Below, one piece after another: positions 56,294-64,000 of a stretch of 64,000 bases of DNA. The position numbers and the translations under genes were made by a program. Positions within the stretch are counted from its first letter, which is position 1. The number at the start of each line of letters is the position of its first letter. The notes under the pieces were generated by a model. That model was not told where the DNA came from. It searched no databases and saw only the letters and a list, made by a program, of their open reading frames with translations. This DNA is from Candidatus Zixiibacteriota bacterium (GTDB lineage Bacteria > Desulfobacterota > Binatia > UBA9968): contig DATLYW010000024.1 of NCBI GenBank assembly GCA_035574315.1, positions 28,026-92,025 on the forward strand. The letters run 5' to 3'.

Positions 56294-58363
56294 CTACCGC
56301 GGCACGCCGCCGTTCGGCGCGCCGCGCGCTTTGCGATCACGTCGAGGCGTTTCTTCCGTCCGGCCCAGCACAGCCAGAACCTCCTCGAGATCCCGGCGCG
56401 CGGCGACGAAGCCGGGGTCGAGCTCCAACGCCTTTCTGAATTCGCCGGCCGCGGCTTCGTACTGCTCCCGAGCGCCGTAGACCAACCCCAGCGCGTGATG
56501 GGCTTCCGCAGAATCGTCGAGCAAGATAGCCCGTTGCAAAGCCTGCACGGCCTCATCCATGTGGCCTTGTCTCGCCAGCGCCACGCCGAGATTCAAATGA
56601 GCCTCAGCGAGGGAGGGATCGAGCTCGACGGCTCGACGGAGCTCCCGGATGCCGGCCTCGATGTCGCCTCGCTCGATCAGCAGCCAGCCGAGATTTCTTC
56701 GTCCCTCGGCGTGGTTCGGATAGAGAGCGACTGCTTTTTCGACATGCTCGAAGGCGAGATTCAGACGGCCCTGAGCCGCGTAGAAATTACCGAGGTTGTA
56801 GTGGCCGGTGCCATAGCCGGGGTCCGCCGCGATCGCCTTGCGGGCGGTTTCAATGGCTTCGTCCACGCGGCCTTGTTTGTAGTAAGCGTTGGCGAGATTG
56901 TTGTAACCTCCCGGGCCGGGACCGCGGACGCCACGGATCGGCCAGTTCACTGGAACGGCAGCGACGAGGAAAACCGCCAGCGCCGCGCCGAACCGGCGCC
57001 ACAGCCCCTGCCTCCACAGCGCCGCCGACTCAACCAGGGCCGCTCCCGCGAACAAGGCGAGCACCGGCACCAAAGGATAGCGATAACGGCCGAAAACAAA
57101 GAACAGCGCGACGCTCGCGGCCAGGGACAGGGCCACCGCATAGAGCACCGCGAGCCGGCGCCAGTGTCTCAGCGTGAGCCACGCGCCCGCGACGGCCAGC
57201 GGGGCTAGCAGTCCGAAGTGACTGAACCAGCCCAGAAAACGAAGCAGCGGCGACCACTGCTGATAAATGTAAAAATCGTCCGAGTCCTCGATCTCCCGTG
57301 CATTCCAGACCATGAGCCATTTTCTTCCCAGGAGCCGGAGCCAGTCCAGCGGATGGCCGCGAATGTAATCGACGGCTCGATCAAACCAGTAGTCGGAGAC
57401 CTCCCCGGCATTCAAATTCCGACCCATCGCCCTTTCAGCCAACCGTACGGCGTCGCGCCCCTCGAGCTGGGGCTCGCCCAGCAATTTCCTGACCGAGCCG
57501 TAGGTCCCGTCGGCGGCAGGATTGTTGCCGATGAAGAAATTGGCTCCAAATTGCGAGGTGGTGAGCTTGAATTCTCCCCCCGCGGCGAAATTCCTCAATC
57601 CTACCGGCAACAGCACCAGCAACAGTCCCGCCAGAAACAAAGCGCACCAACGCAGCCGCGCGCCGGCCGATGTCGAGGCGAAGAACAGGCCGATCCACGC
57701 TGGAACCACGAGCACCAGGATCAGGGCGTTCTCACGCGAAAGCGCGAGCAAGCCGGCAACGGCGCCCATGGTGATCCAGAGATTTCGCCGCTGCTCTTCC
57801 ATCGAGCGCGCCAGCAGAAACAGAAGGAACGAAAGAAGCAGCAAGTCCAGCACGCTTTTTTCGATGAGCGCATCAAAAAAAATCGCCGGGGCGTAAATTG
57901 CCAGAAGCATTCCGGCGACAACAGCCGCGGAACGGGAGAAAAGCCGGCGACCGGCAAGAAAGAGCACGGCGCAGGATAGCGCTCCCATCAGAACCTGAAC
58001 AAAGCGAATGGCCCCGAGATCGTGTCCGAGAGCGAGCTGCAGGAGCCCGAGAAAATATGGGTACAGGGGAGCCTGATAGAATACCCCATCCCCGATCCAA
58101 TCTCCGGCGGCAATCCGCCGGGCCCACTCGTCATAGGCCAGGCCGTCACCCGCCAGATGGTAGAAGAGAGGAATGGCTTCGATTTGATACAGATAGATGA
58201 GACGGAGAACGAGAGCACAGGCGAAGACGGCAATACACCAGGCTCGATCCGAGGCTGCGGCCGATTTGAACACGCGAAGCCCGAGAGCGTGGACGTCGGG
58301 TCTTTCCGCTCGCAACAGCCCCCGGACGGCGTCGGGGTGCGGGCGCTGTTTCTCCTTTCCCAT
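56294..58363 (-). CDS. Glycosyltransferase family 39-type membrane protein with C-terminal TPR repeats
   Basis: A 689-residue protein. Residues about 40-460 contain eleven to twelve hydrophobic segments of the dolichyl-phosphate-mannose/ArnT type (PMT superfamily); the first luminal loop has AGDGLAYDEWARRIAAGDW, with the catalytic acidic pair expected in YDEW. FGANFFIGNNPAADGTYG lies in a large loop near 285. Residues about 490-660 are five TPR units (GGYNNLANAYYKQGRVDEAIETARKAIAADPGYG and similar). The fusion of a membrane glycosyltransferase to TPRs occurs in many deltaproteobacteria. Donor is probably a polyprenyl-linked sugar. It converges on the ZIP gene. Confidence 0.85.
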   Translation of the reverse strand: MGKEKQRPHPDAVRGLLRAERPDVHALGLRVFKSAAASDRAWCIAVFACALVLRLIYLYQIEAIPLFYHLAGDGLAYDEWARRIAAGDWIGDGVFYQAPLYPYFLGLLQLALGHDLGAIRFVQVLMGALSCAVLFLAGRRLFSRSAAVVAGMLLAIYAPAIFFDALIEKSVLDLLLLSFLLFLLARSMEEQRRNLWITMGAVAGLLALSRENALILVLVVPAWIGLFFASTSAGARLRWCALFLAGLLLVLLPVGLRNFAAGGEFKLTTSQFGANFFIGNNPAADGTYGSVRKLLGEPQLEGRDAVRLAERAMGRNLNAGEVSDYWFDRAVDYIRGHPLDWLRLLGRKWLMVWNAREIEDSDDFYIYQQWSPLLRFLGWFSHFGLLAPLAVAGAWLTLRHWRRLAVLYAVALSLAASVALFFVFGRYRYPLVPVLALFAGAALVESAALWRQGLWRRFGAALAVFLVAAVPVNWPIRGVRGPGPGGYNNLANAYYKQGRVDEAIETARKAIAADPGYGTGHYNLGNFYAAQGRLNLAFEHVEKAVALYPNHAEGRRNLGWLLIERGDIEAGIRELRRAVELDPSLAEAHLNLGVALARQGHMDEAVQALQRAILLDDSAEAHHALGLVYGAREQYEAAAGEFRKALELDPGFVAARRDLEEVLAVLGRTEETPRRDRKARGAPNGGVPR

Positions 58364-58679
58364 GGGATCCGGCCGGCCTCCCGCCTCACCGGACGGCGTC
58401 GGCCTGGCCGGCGCCGCCCTCAGCGCGCCCCATCGTTCCGAGCGGGCGAGTCCTCGTCGCGTCTCGCCGGCGGAAACTGATAAAACGCCAAAAGCAGCCC
58501 CCTTTCGCGGCGACTATTCGATGGCCTGTGCGGGAGAGTGATCCTTTTCGCTGGACATGGATACAGCCAGGTCGGCCGCCCGCTGTTGGGCTCTAGAAGC
58601 TTCCGCAACCGCGTGAACCTCGCCTCCTTGACTTCCTTCCCGGTGTGGGATTAATGCATTCAGCGGCTCTGGAAACATT
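58364..58679. other. Divergent intergenic region upstream of ubiD
   Basis: A 316-bp gap between the glycosyltransferase and ubiD genes. TTGACT at 58628-58633 with a TTAATG 17 nt on could be a weak ubiD promoter (the -10 match is poor). No RNA gene, repeat or further coding region is recognisable. Confidence 0.4.
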
Positions 58680-60125
58680 ATGGCGTATAGCAGCCTGTCG
58701 GATTTCCTTCAAGTTTTGTCCCGTGAAGGCGAGCTGAAACGCGTTTCGTATCCCGTCAAGGCGGAACTAGAAATCACCGAGATCGCCGACCGGGTGATGA
58801 AAAGCGGCGGCCCCGCGCTTCTCTTCGAGAACGTGGTCGGGAAAGAGATCCCGGTTCTCATCAACGCCTTCGGCTCTTCGAAACGCATGGCGCTCGCTCT
58901 GGGGGTCTCCGATGTCGAAGAGATCGCGCGTGAGGTCGAGCGACTGGTAAAAATCCGGCCTCCCGGATCGTGGCGGGAAAAGCTCGGGTTGCTTGCGCGG
59001 CTGGTTCAACTCGCCGGCGTGCCTCCCCGGGTGGTCGCCGAAGGAGCTTGCCAGGAGGTCGTTCATCGCGATCCCGACCTCGGTCTTCTCCCGGTCCTGA
59101 CCTGCTGGCCGGAGGACGGCGGTCCATTCATTACCCTGCCCATGGTCTTCTCCAGGGATCCGCGGGGCGGCACCCGCAACGTCGGACTCTACCGGATGCA
59201 GGTTTACGACAGCCGCACAACCGGCATGCACTGGCATCCCCATAAGGTCGGCGCGCGCCATTACCGCCGGCGCAAGGAAGAGGCGGGCCGCCTGGAGCTG
59301 GCCGCCTGCATCGGCGGCGATCCGGCCCTGGTCTACGCCGCGACGGCTCCCCTGCCCGATCAGATCGACGAGGTTCTGTTCACCGGTTTTCTGCGACGCA
59401 AGGGCGTGGAGCTGGTAAAGGCGTTGACCGTCGACGTCGAGGTGCCGGCCGATGCCGATATCGTGATCGAAGGCTATGTCGATCCCGCCGAGCCGCTGAG
59501 GCGGGAAGGACCGTTTGGCGATCATACGGGCTTTTACTCCCTCGCGGACGACTACCCGGTCTTCCACGTGACCTGCATCACCCACCGCCGCAATCCGGTC
59601 TATCTCACCACGATCGTGGGCCGGCCCCCGATGGAGGACGCGTTCCTCGGCAAAGCCACCGAGCGGATCTTTCTCCCGCTCCTGCGCCTTACGTTTCCCG
59701 AGATCGTCGACATGAATTTCCCCGTCGAGGGGGTCTTTCACAATCTGGCCATCGTCTCGATCAAGAAAGAGTATCCGGCGCACGCGCGCAAGATCATGCA
59801 CGCCCTGTGGGGCATGGGCCAGATGATGTTCACCAAGACGCTGGTGATCGTCGACCACGACGTGAACGTGCACGACCCGGGGGAAGTCACCTGGATCGTC
59901 GGAAATCATATCGACCCCAGGCGCGACGTGGTGTTCGTCGATGGGCCCGTCGACGTGCTCGATCACGCCGCGCCCATCACCGGCTATGGATCCAAAATGG
60001 GCATCGACGCCACCCGCAAGTGGCCCTCCGAAGGCTTCGGACGGGAATGGCCCAATCCGATCGTGATGGATGTCGAAACCAAACGCTACATCGATTCGAT
60101 CTGGGAGAAACTGGGAATATCGTGA
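58680..60125 (+). CDS. UbiD family decarboxylase
   Basis: A 481-residue prenylated-FMN-dependent decarboxylase. The core motif REGPFGDHTGFYSLADDYPVFHVTCITHRRNPVYLTTIVGRPP near 277-320 carries the conserved catalytic Glu-x-Pro. The strands GVYRMQVYD... GMHWHPHKVGARHYRRRKE near 180-205 bind prFMN and metal. Length and the C-terminal DVETKRYIDSIWEKLGI are typical. Together with the UbiA-type gene downstream it probably serves quinone (ubiquinone or futalosine-route menaquinone) synthesis. An aromatic acid catabolism role is the alternative. Confidence 0.92.
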   Translation: MAYSSLSDFLQVLSREGELKRVSYPVKAELEITEIADRVMKSGGPALLFENVVGKEIPVLINAFGSSKRMALALGVSDVEEIAREVERLVKIRPPGSWREKLGLLARLVQLAGVPPRVVAEGACQEVVHRDPDLGLLPVLTCWPEDGGPFITLPMVFSRDPRGGTRNVGLYRMQVYDSRTTGMHWHPHKVGARHYRRRKEEAGRLELAACIGGDPALVYAATAPLPDQIDEVLFTGFLRRKGVELVKALTVDVEVPADADIVIEGYVDPAEPLRREGPFGDHTGFYSLADDYPVFHVTCITHRRNPVYLTTIVGRPPMEDAFLGKATERIFLPLLRLTFPEIVDMNFPVEGVFHNLAIVSIKKEYPAHARKIMHALWGMGQMMFTKTLVIVDHDVNVHDPGEVTWIVGNHIDPRRDVVFVDGPVDVLDHAAPITGYGSKMGIDATRKWPSEGFGREWPNPIVMDVETKRYIDSIWEKLGIS

Positions 60126-60137
60126 CGCCGTTCAGGG

Positions 60138-60177
60138 TTTCGGGTCCCGTGCCCGGCGTCCGGGCTTTCGGGTCCCG
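60138..60177 (+). repeat. Short direct repeat in the ubiD-ubiA spacer
   Basis: The 12-mer TTTCGGGTCCCG occurs at 60138-60149 and 60166-60177, spaced 28 nt. The second copy is followed by GACCCGGG, giving an almost perfect CGGGTCC/GGACCCG hairpin. The spacer between ubiD and ubiA is otherwise non-coding. Confidence 0.45.
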
Positions 60178-60236
60178 GACCCGGGATCTTCGGCCCGGTC
60201 AGGGTTAACAACGTTTCCCGTACACGGTCTGGAAGG

Positions 60237-61133
60237 ATGGAGTTGCTGAGCAAAGTTCGCGACTACGGTCGACTGATTCGCTTTTCGCATACGATCTTCG
60301 CGCTTCCCTTCGCCTTTTCCTCGGTGGCCTTCGCCTGGCCGCGCCACCCCGTCACCCCTCGCGGCGCCTTCTGGATTCTTGTCGCCATGGTCGGGGCGCG
60401 CAGCGCCGCGATGGCTTTCAATCGAATCGCGGACCGAAAGTTCGACGCGCTGAATCCGCGAACCCGCGATTGGGAGTTGCCCCGACGAAAGGTGAGCGTT
60501 GGAGAGGCGGCGTTGCTCACGCTGGTTTCCTCGCTCGTGTTCGTCTTCGCCGCATACCAGCTCAATTCGCTTTGCTTCGTTCTCTCCCCGCTCGCTCTTG
60601 CAGTCGTTTTTTTCTATTCCCTCACGAAGAGATTCACCTGGGCTTCCCACCTTTTTCTCGGCCTGGCCCTCTCGCTGGCGCCCGTAGGAGCCTGGATCGC
60701 TGTGGCCGGAGCGCCGTCTGCCTGGGTCGATCTGATGGTGCCCCTGTTCCTCGGTCTGGCGGTGCTGTTCTGGCTCGCCGGTTTCGACATCATCTATTCG
60801 CTTCAGGACCGCGAGTTCGACCGCGTGCACGGCCTGTTCTCGATTCCCGTCCGCTTCGGCGTCTCGAGAGCACTGAAACTGTCGGCCGGCTTCCACGTCC
60901 TTACGGCGTTGTTTCTGGCTGCCGTCGGGCTTGCCGCCGGGTCCGGCCCGCTTTACTGGATCGGGCTCGTCGTGGTTTCCGCCGTCCTCTTTTGGGAACA
61001 CCGGATCGTTAAACCCTCCGACCTGTCCCGGATCAACAGGGCTTTCTTCGATTTCAACGCCTACGTCAGCGTGGTTTACTTCCTGGCTACCGCCGGCGAC
61101 AGCCTCCTCGCGACGCTCGGCTCCGGTCGTTGA
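60237..61133 (+). CDS. UbiA-type polyprenyltransferase
   Basis: A 298-residue membrane prenyltransferase. The first Asp-rich motif NRIADRKFDALNPRT near 62-76 is the UbiA NDxxDxxxD type with N-R-x-x-D-x-x-x-D. A second motif YSLQDREFDRVHGLFSIPVRFG lies near 182-203. Eight to nine hydrophobic helices are evident. It follows UbiD by about 110 nt. The product transfers a polyprenyl chain to an aromatic acid, the step before or after UbiD decarboxylation in quinone synthesis (UbiA or MqnP). Confidence 0.93.
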   Translation: MELLSKVRDYGRLIRFSHTIFALPFAFSSVAFAWPRHPVTPRGAFWILVAMVGARSAAMAFNRIADRKFDALNPRTRDWELPRRKVSVGEAALLTLVSSLVFVFAAYQLNSLCFVLSPLALAVVFFYSLTKRFTWASHLFLGLALSLAPVGAWIAVAGAPSAWVDLMVPLFLGLAVLFWLAGFDIIYSLQDREFDRVHGLFSIPVRFGVSRALKLSAGFHVLTALFLAAVGLAAGSGPLYWIGLVVVSAVLFWEHRIVKPSDLSRINRAFFDFNAYVSVVYFLATAGDSLLATLGSGR

Positions 61134-61290
61134 GCCGGGGTCGACGCTCTCGGTTCAAAGGGAGGGATCTTTCCGGGTCAGCCCGCGATGATACGGCTGC
61201 CTTGACTTCGCAATGTCGCGGACGATAATGAGCCTCGGGCGCGAGGTCTGGTTCCAATATCAAGGGCCCAAGGAGGCCCGGGAGGGGCTT

Positions 61291-61938
61291 ATGGACTGGA
61301 GAGCCGCCGCACGGTTTCAACTTTCCGCTGCGCTCGCCGCAGCGTTCCTTCTCTACGGGTGCGCCACCATTCAGGTGAGCGGCCAGATCCAACGGGGACG
61401 GGCCGCGTTGCTTCGCGGCGAACCCGAGGCTGCGCTCCCTCATTTTCAGCGTGCCGCCGAGATCGACCCCGGCTACCTGATCCCGGCACCCCTCACGGAG
61501 GGGGTATGGACCTACACAGGGCGAGCCTATTACGAGATGAAGCGCTTTCCCGAGGCCCGCAAAGCCTTCGAGCGGGCATTGTCCCAAAGCGGAGACGATC
61601 ATTTTGCGCGGCTCTACCTGGGTCTTGTGCTCGGGGGCAACGGCGACCGGGAGAGAGGGATGCGCGAACTCGAGACGGCTCTCAAAGGATTCCAGAGCTC
61701 GCTCGACTACATAGAGCAAAACCATCCCGACGGTCGCTTTTGGGACTCCACCGGAGAGCTTCGCTCCGCCACGCGCAAGCAGCTCGCCGCTCTGTCCGGT
61801 AGAGACGTCAACTGGCCTGAGGTCGTTTCCGCCGGTGAATGGCTCGGCCGGCAGCTGGAAGAGGAAATCGACCTGTCCAAGCGCCTCAAACGCCTCGAGG
61901 ACACCCGAGACGCGGACGGCGGGAGGGATGACAGGTGA
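61291..61938 (+). CDS. TPR lipoprotein with FWDxxG motif (A)
   Basis: 215 residues from ATG 61291, which has GGAGG upstream; an upstream in-frame ATG at 61213 adds unlikely sequence. The lipoprotein signal is AALAAAFLLYGCAT (lipobox YGC). TPR-like helices follow (RGRAALLRGEPEAALPHFQRAAEIDPGYL near 40-68). The C-terminal part carries GRFWDSTGELRSATRKQLAAL, clearly related to a segment of the convergent lipoprotein at 62033-62632. Function unknown. Confidence 0.78.
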   Translation: MDWRAAARFQLSAALAAAFLLYGCATIQVSGQIQRGRAALLRGEPEAALPHFQRAAEIDPGYLIPAPLTEGVWTYTGRAYYEMKRFPEARKAFERALSQSGDDHFARLYLGLVLGGNGDRERGMRELETALKGFQSSLDYIEQNHPDGRFWDSTGELRSATRKQLAALSGRDVNWPEVVSAGEWLGRQLEEEIDLSKRLKRLEDTRDADGGRDDR

Positions 61939-62032
61939 TCATCGTTGAAGCAGTTTTAAAGCACCTGGGCTGCCGACCGTCTGAACGAGGTTGCCGGCGG
62001 CATTGTTGATCGGCCGACAGGGACGCGGGCTT

Positions 62033-62632
62033 CTAATCCTGGCCTTTTAGCCGATCCCTGCGCTCTCTTCTCTCCTGGAACCATTCTTCGTCGTCGATAC
62101 GGCTCAGAAGGATTTCGCTGGTCTGGATGATGCTTTCCTTCTCCTGAAGCCCTTTTGTGACGGCAAAGACGGCTCTTCTCAAGGCCGCCCGCACGTAGCC
62201 GTCCGTGTCCCAGAATTCAATACCGCGGTATCCTTCCTTCGAAACCTTGCTCAAGAGCGTGAGCCCGCCTTTCAGGCTCTCCAGTCCCTTTGCGTCATTA
62301 CCCAGCCTGAGCTCGGTCAGCCCCAAGCTGATCCAGGCGATCTCGTCATCGGGGCGAATCGCCAGGGCGCGCTTGAGAATCTCGTACGCGTCCCGGTAAC
62401 GACCGCTTGCGTAGTAAGCCCGGCCCAGCAGAGTGAGGCTGTCCTTGTAGTAGGGGTCGCGGACCACCACGTACTCCAGGCGCGCAACGGCTTTGGTCAT
62501 GTCCCCACGCCTGCCTTTTACGACCTCCGTTTTCCCATCGATGTATTGTCCCCCGACGCCGATCCCTTCAGGGCGCCAGCAAGAACAAACCAGAGCCGCT
62601 ACCGATACCACGAGCAAGGAACGGACGAACAT
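62033..62632 (-). CDS. TPR lipoprotein with FWDxxG motif (B)
   Basis: A 199-residue lipoprotein with signal SLLVVSVAALVCSCW (lipobox VCSC). TPR helices follow (LEYVVVRDPYYKDSLTLLGRAYYASGRYRDAYEILKRALAIRPDDEIAW). The segment IEFWDTDGYVRAALRRAVFAV near 135-155 parallels FWDSTGELRSATRKQLAAL in the convergent lipoprotein, so the two share a domain. The gene lies after a porin gene and its terminator. No good ribosome-binding site is seen; an A/T-rich stretch precedes it. Confidence 0.8.
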   Translation of the reverse strand: MFVRSLLVVSVAALVCSCWRPEGIGVGGQYIDGKTEVVKGRRGDMTKAVARLEYVVVRDPYYKDSLTLLGRAYYASGRYRDAYEILKRALAIRPDDEIAWISLGLTELRLGNDAKGLESLKGGLTLLSKVSKEGYRGIEFWDTDGYVRAALRRAVFAVTKGLQEKESIIQTSEILLSRIDDEEWFQERRERRDRLKGQD

Positions 62633-62662
62633 ACGAAGCTTTATATAGAAAAAAAAAGCAAC

Positions 62663-62697
62663 AAAAAAGGGGGCGCCACCGAATGGCGCCCCCTTTT
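62663..62697 (-). terminator. Rho-independent terminator of the porin gene
   Basis: On the minus strand GGGGGCGCCA (62693-62684) pairs with TGGCGCCCCC (62678-62669), loop of 5 nt, followed by a run of six T (62668-62663). Ten perfect base pairs of high GC plus a T-tract, starting about 30 nt after the porin stop at 62723. It also has TTTT on the plus strand, so it could act in both directions. Confidence 0.88.
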
Positions 62698-62722
62698 CGC
62701 TCCTGAGGTGTGCTGTTTGCCC

Positions 62723-64000
62723 CTAGAAGTTTGCTCTCAACCCCAGGTTCAGCGAGTGCCAGTCGCACTCCTTGCCAACGCGCTCGCTGCCCCTCCTGTT
62801 CACGCAACCCACGTCTCTCTGAAGCGAGGTCGGCATGTTGGGCGTGCTCCACCAGTTCCACCAGGCCCCTACGCTGAGACCGGGCCGCAGAAAATACCAC
62901 ACGTCTAGCTCGCGCTTGATAAGATGCCCTTTCGAGCTGGTGCTGTCGCCCGGCGTGCAGTCCGCTCCGGTGTTGCAGTCCATGTCGGCGCGGGCGAACG
63001 ACCAGCCGACGAGAACCGAATTAGGCGTTCTCGAAGAGCCGGTGAGGAATCCCTTCGGGCTCCACAGAAACAGCTCGTTCTGCAAGCTCCAGGCAAAGCC
63101 TTTTACGTCACCCCCAGCAAAGGCAGTGCTGTCGTTGTCGTATTTCGAGTACGCCATCTCCGTGCGGAACAGATACGGCCCGACGCCCCACTCAAGGCCA
63201 GGATGCAACGTGTTGTGGCCGCCGCCACCGATGTTATTCGCGTCCATGGTGCGGATCCGGCCGATGCGGTCATCGGTTCTGAGCGCCAGGCGCCGGCTCA
63301 CGCTTGAACGATCGTCGATCGAGGTCGCAAGCCAGCCGATACCGAGCTTCAGCCGCTGCAGCCATTTGTTCTTGGTCTGGCTGAAAGGCCGTGCGCCGAC
63401 CTTGAGCTGGAACTGCTTTCGGTCCGTGTCGGAGTTCGTATTCTGGCTGAATCCTGACCCGATCCGATACTCCGTCCACAGCGTGAAGTCGCCGGAGCCC
63501 AGCTCCTTGTCGAGCCAGCCGAGACCGATGCCCGCGTGCGACAGGGTGTCGTACGCGCCGTCGTTCAACAGGTCCCGGGTAAGCTCGACCCGCGCGCTGC
63601 TCGAAGAGCTTCTCTGGACGTAGCTCGGCTGCTCCAGGCCGCGATCCGCGATCTCCAGCTTGGGGAGCCACGGGTTGATCTTGTCCAGGTTGAACATGAA
63701 CCGGGTGTGCTGTGTGTTGGCGATGTCGCCGTCGTCCATGTCGAGGCCGAACCCGATCTCGTACAGGCAGTCGTTCCAGCAGTAGTAAACAAAGGGCCGG
63801 TTACGACGCATGAAGATGTCGCCCGTGGTGAAACCGTCCGAGTCGTTGCCGTCGAGGTAATTGTACATGTGAACGTGGAACTCGTGGCTGAAGCTGATCT
63901 GCCAGCTCTTGTCCGCCGCCGTGATCCCCAAAAAGCCGGTCCGGTAGGTGAACGTCGGCAGCGCCGCCGCCGCCGCCGTCGCCTCCTTCTTCAGCTCCAT
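62723..64000 (-). CDS. Outer-membrane beta-barrel porin-like protein (N-terminal end at window edge)
   Basis: At least 425 residues, and the 5' end lies at or beyond the window edge, so the first visible ATG may be internal. The sequence is built of alternating amphipathic strands rich in aromatic residues (FTLWTEYRIGSGF, HPGLEWGVGPYLFRTEMAYSKYD, GFAWSLQNELFLW) with polar loops and a final LNLGLRANF, whose terminal Phe is the usual BAM signal. It resembles phosphate-selective or general porins (OprO/P type). A strong terminator follows. Pore selectivity unknown. Confidence 0.78.
   Translation of the reverse strand: MELKKEATAAAAALPTFTYRTGFLGITAADKSWQISFSHEFHVHMYNYLDGNDSDGFTTGDIFMRRNRPFVYYCWNDCLYEIGFGLDMDDGDIANTQHTRFMFNLDKINPWLPKLEIADRGLEQPSYVQRSSSSSARVELTRDLLNDGAYDTLSHAGIGLGWLDKELGSGDFTLWTEYRIGSGFSQNTNSDTDRKQFQLKVGARPFSQTKNKWLQRLKLGIGWLATSIDDRSSVSRRLALRTDDRIGRIRTMDANNIGGGGHNTLHPGLEWGVGPYLFRTEMAYSKYDNDSTAFAGGDVKGFAWSLQNELFLWSPKGFLTGSSRTPNSVLVGWSFARADMDCNTGADCTPGDSTSSKGHLIKRELDVWYFLRPGLSVGAWWNWWSTPNMPTSLQRDVGCVNRRGSERVGKECDWHSLNLGLRANF

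Overview
The window is about 64 kb of GC-rich, gene-dense bacterial chromosome. It has one tRNA, no rRNA, no CRISPR array and no insertion sequence. The core genes (recN, nadK, topA, trmFO, dprA, der, era, greA, ligA, rsmI) show a free-living Gram-negative: there are lipoproteins, an outer-membrane porin, σ54 signalling and MurNAc-recycling genes. Substrate-binding proteins, Dpp-type transporters, a UbiD/UbiA pair, MoxR/VWA genes and a Uxx-star selenoprotein fit an uncultured deltaproteobacterial-type lineage (Desulfobacterota/Binatota or NC10/Rokubacteria-like). That placement is inference from gene content; no marker phylogeny was possible.

Layout. 1-8.3 kb: a truncated NMT1-type binding protein, tRNA-Ala, recN-nadK, a DoxX gene, an ilvE-thioesterase-TPR operon, and an HU gene broken by an in-frame TAG. 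7.3-15.6 kb: a minus-strand information-processing block, era-der then dprA-topA-trmFO-ppx. 15.6-18.4 kb: small metabolic and unknown genes. 18.6-29.7 kb: greA with a leader attenuator, then six membrane/MoxR/VWA genes ending in a 1,458-residue protein with three VWA regions. 29.7-43.3 kb: two Dpp-type ABC gene sets around two paralogous FrsA-like alpha/beta hydrolases, a carboxymuconolactone-decarboxylase-like gene and an unknown membrane-anchored protein. 43.3-46 kb: two envelope lipoproteins. 46.1-53.2 kb: ligA, an RRM protein, acylphosphatase, a σ54 two-component system next to a tiny secreted-peptide gene, and rsmI. 53.3-55.4 kb: the Uxx-star selenoprotein (in-frame TGA) followed by amgK-murU. 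55.5-64 kb: ZIP transporter, glycosyltransferase-TPR fusion, ubiD-ubiA, two related lipoproteins and a truncated porin.

The most noteworthy signals are four. (1) A 72-residue glutaredoxin-like selenoprotein at 53307-53525 needs recoding of TGA at codon 14 and would be missed by ordinary gene calling. (2) A near-consensus -24/-12 promoter lies in front of a 47-residue secreted peptide gene, divergent from a histidine kinase/NtrC-type regulator pair that is its obvious candidate controller. (3) The MoxR operon ends in a fusion of a BatA-like protein with a second double-VWA protein. (4) The greA leader carries a terminator-like hairpin. Promoters were read by eye against consensus and starts were chosen by ribosome-binding sites, overlaps and family length, so these are predictions.
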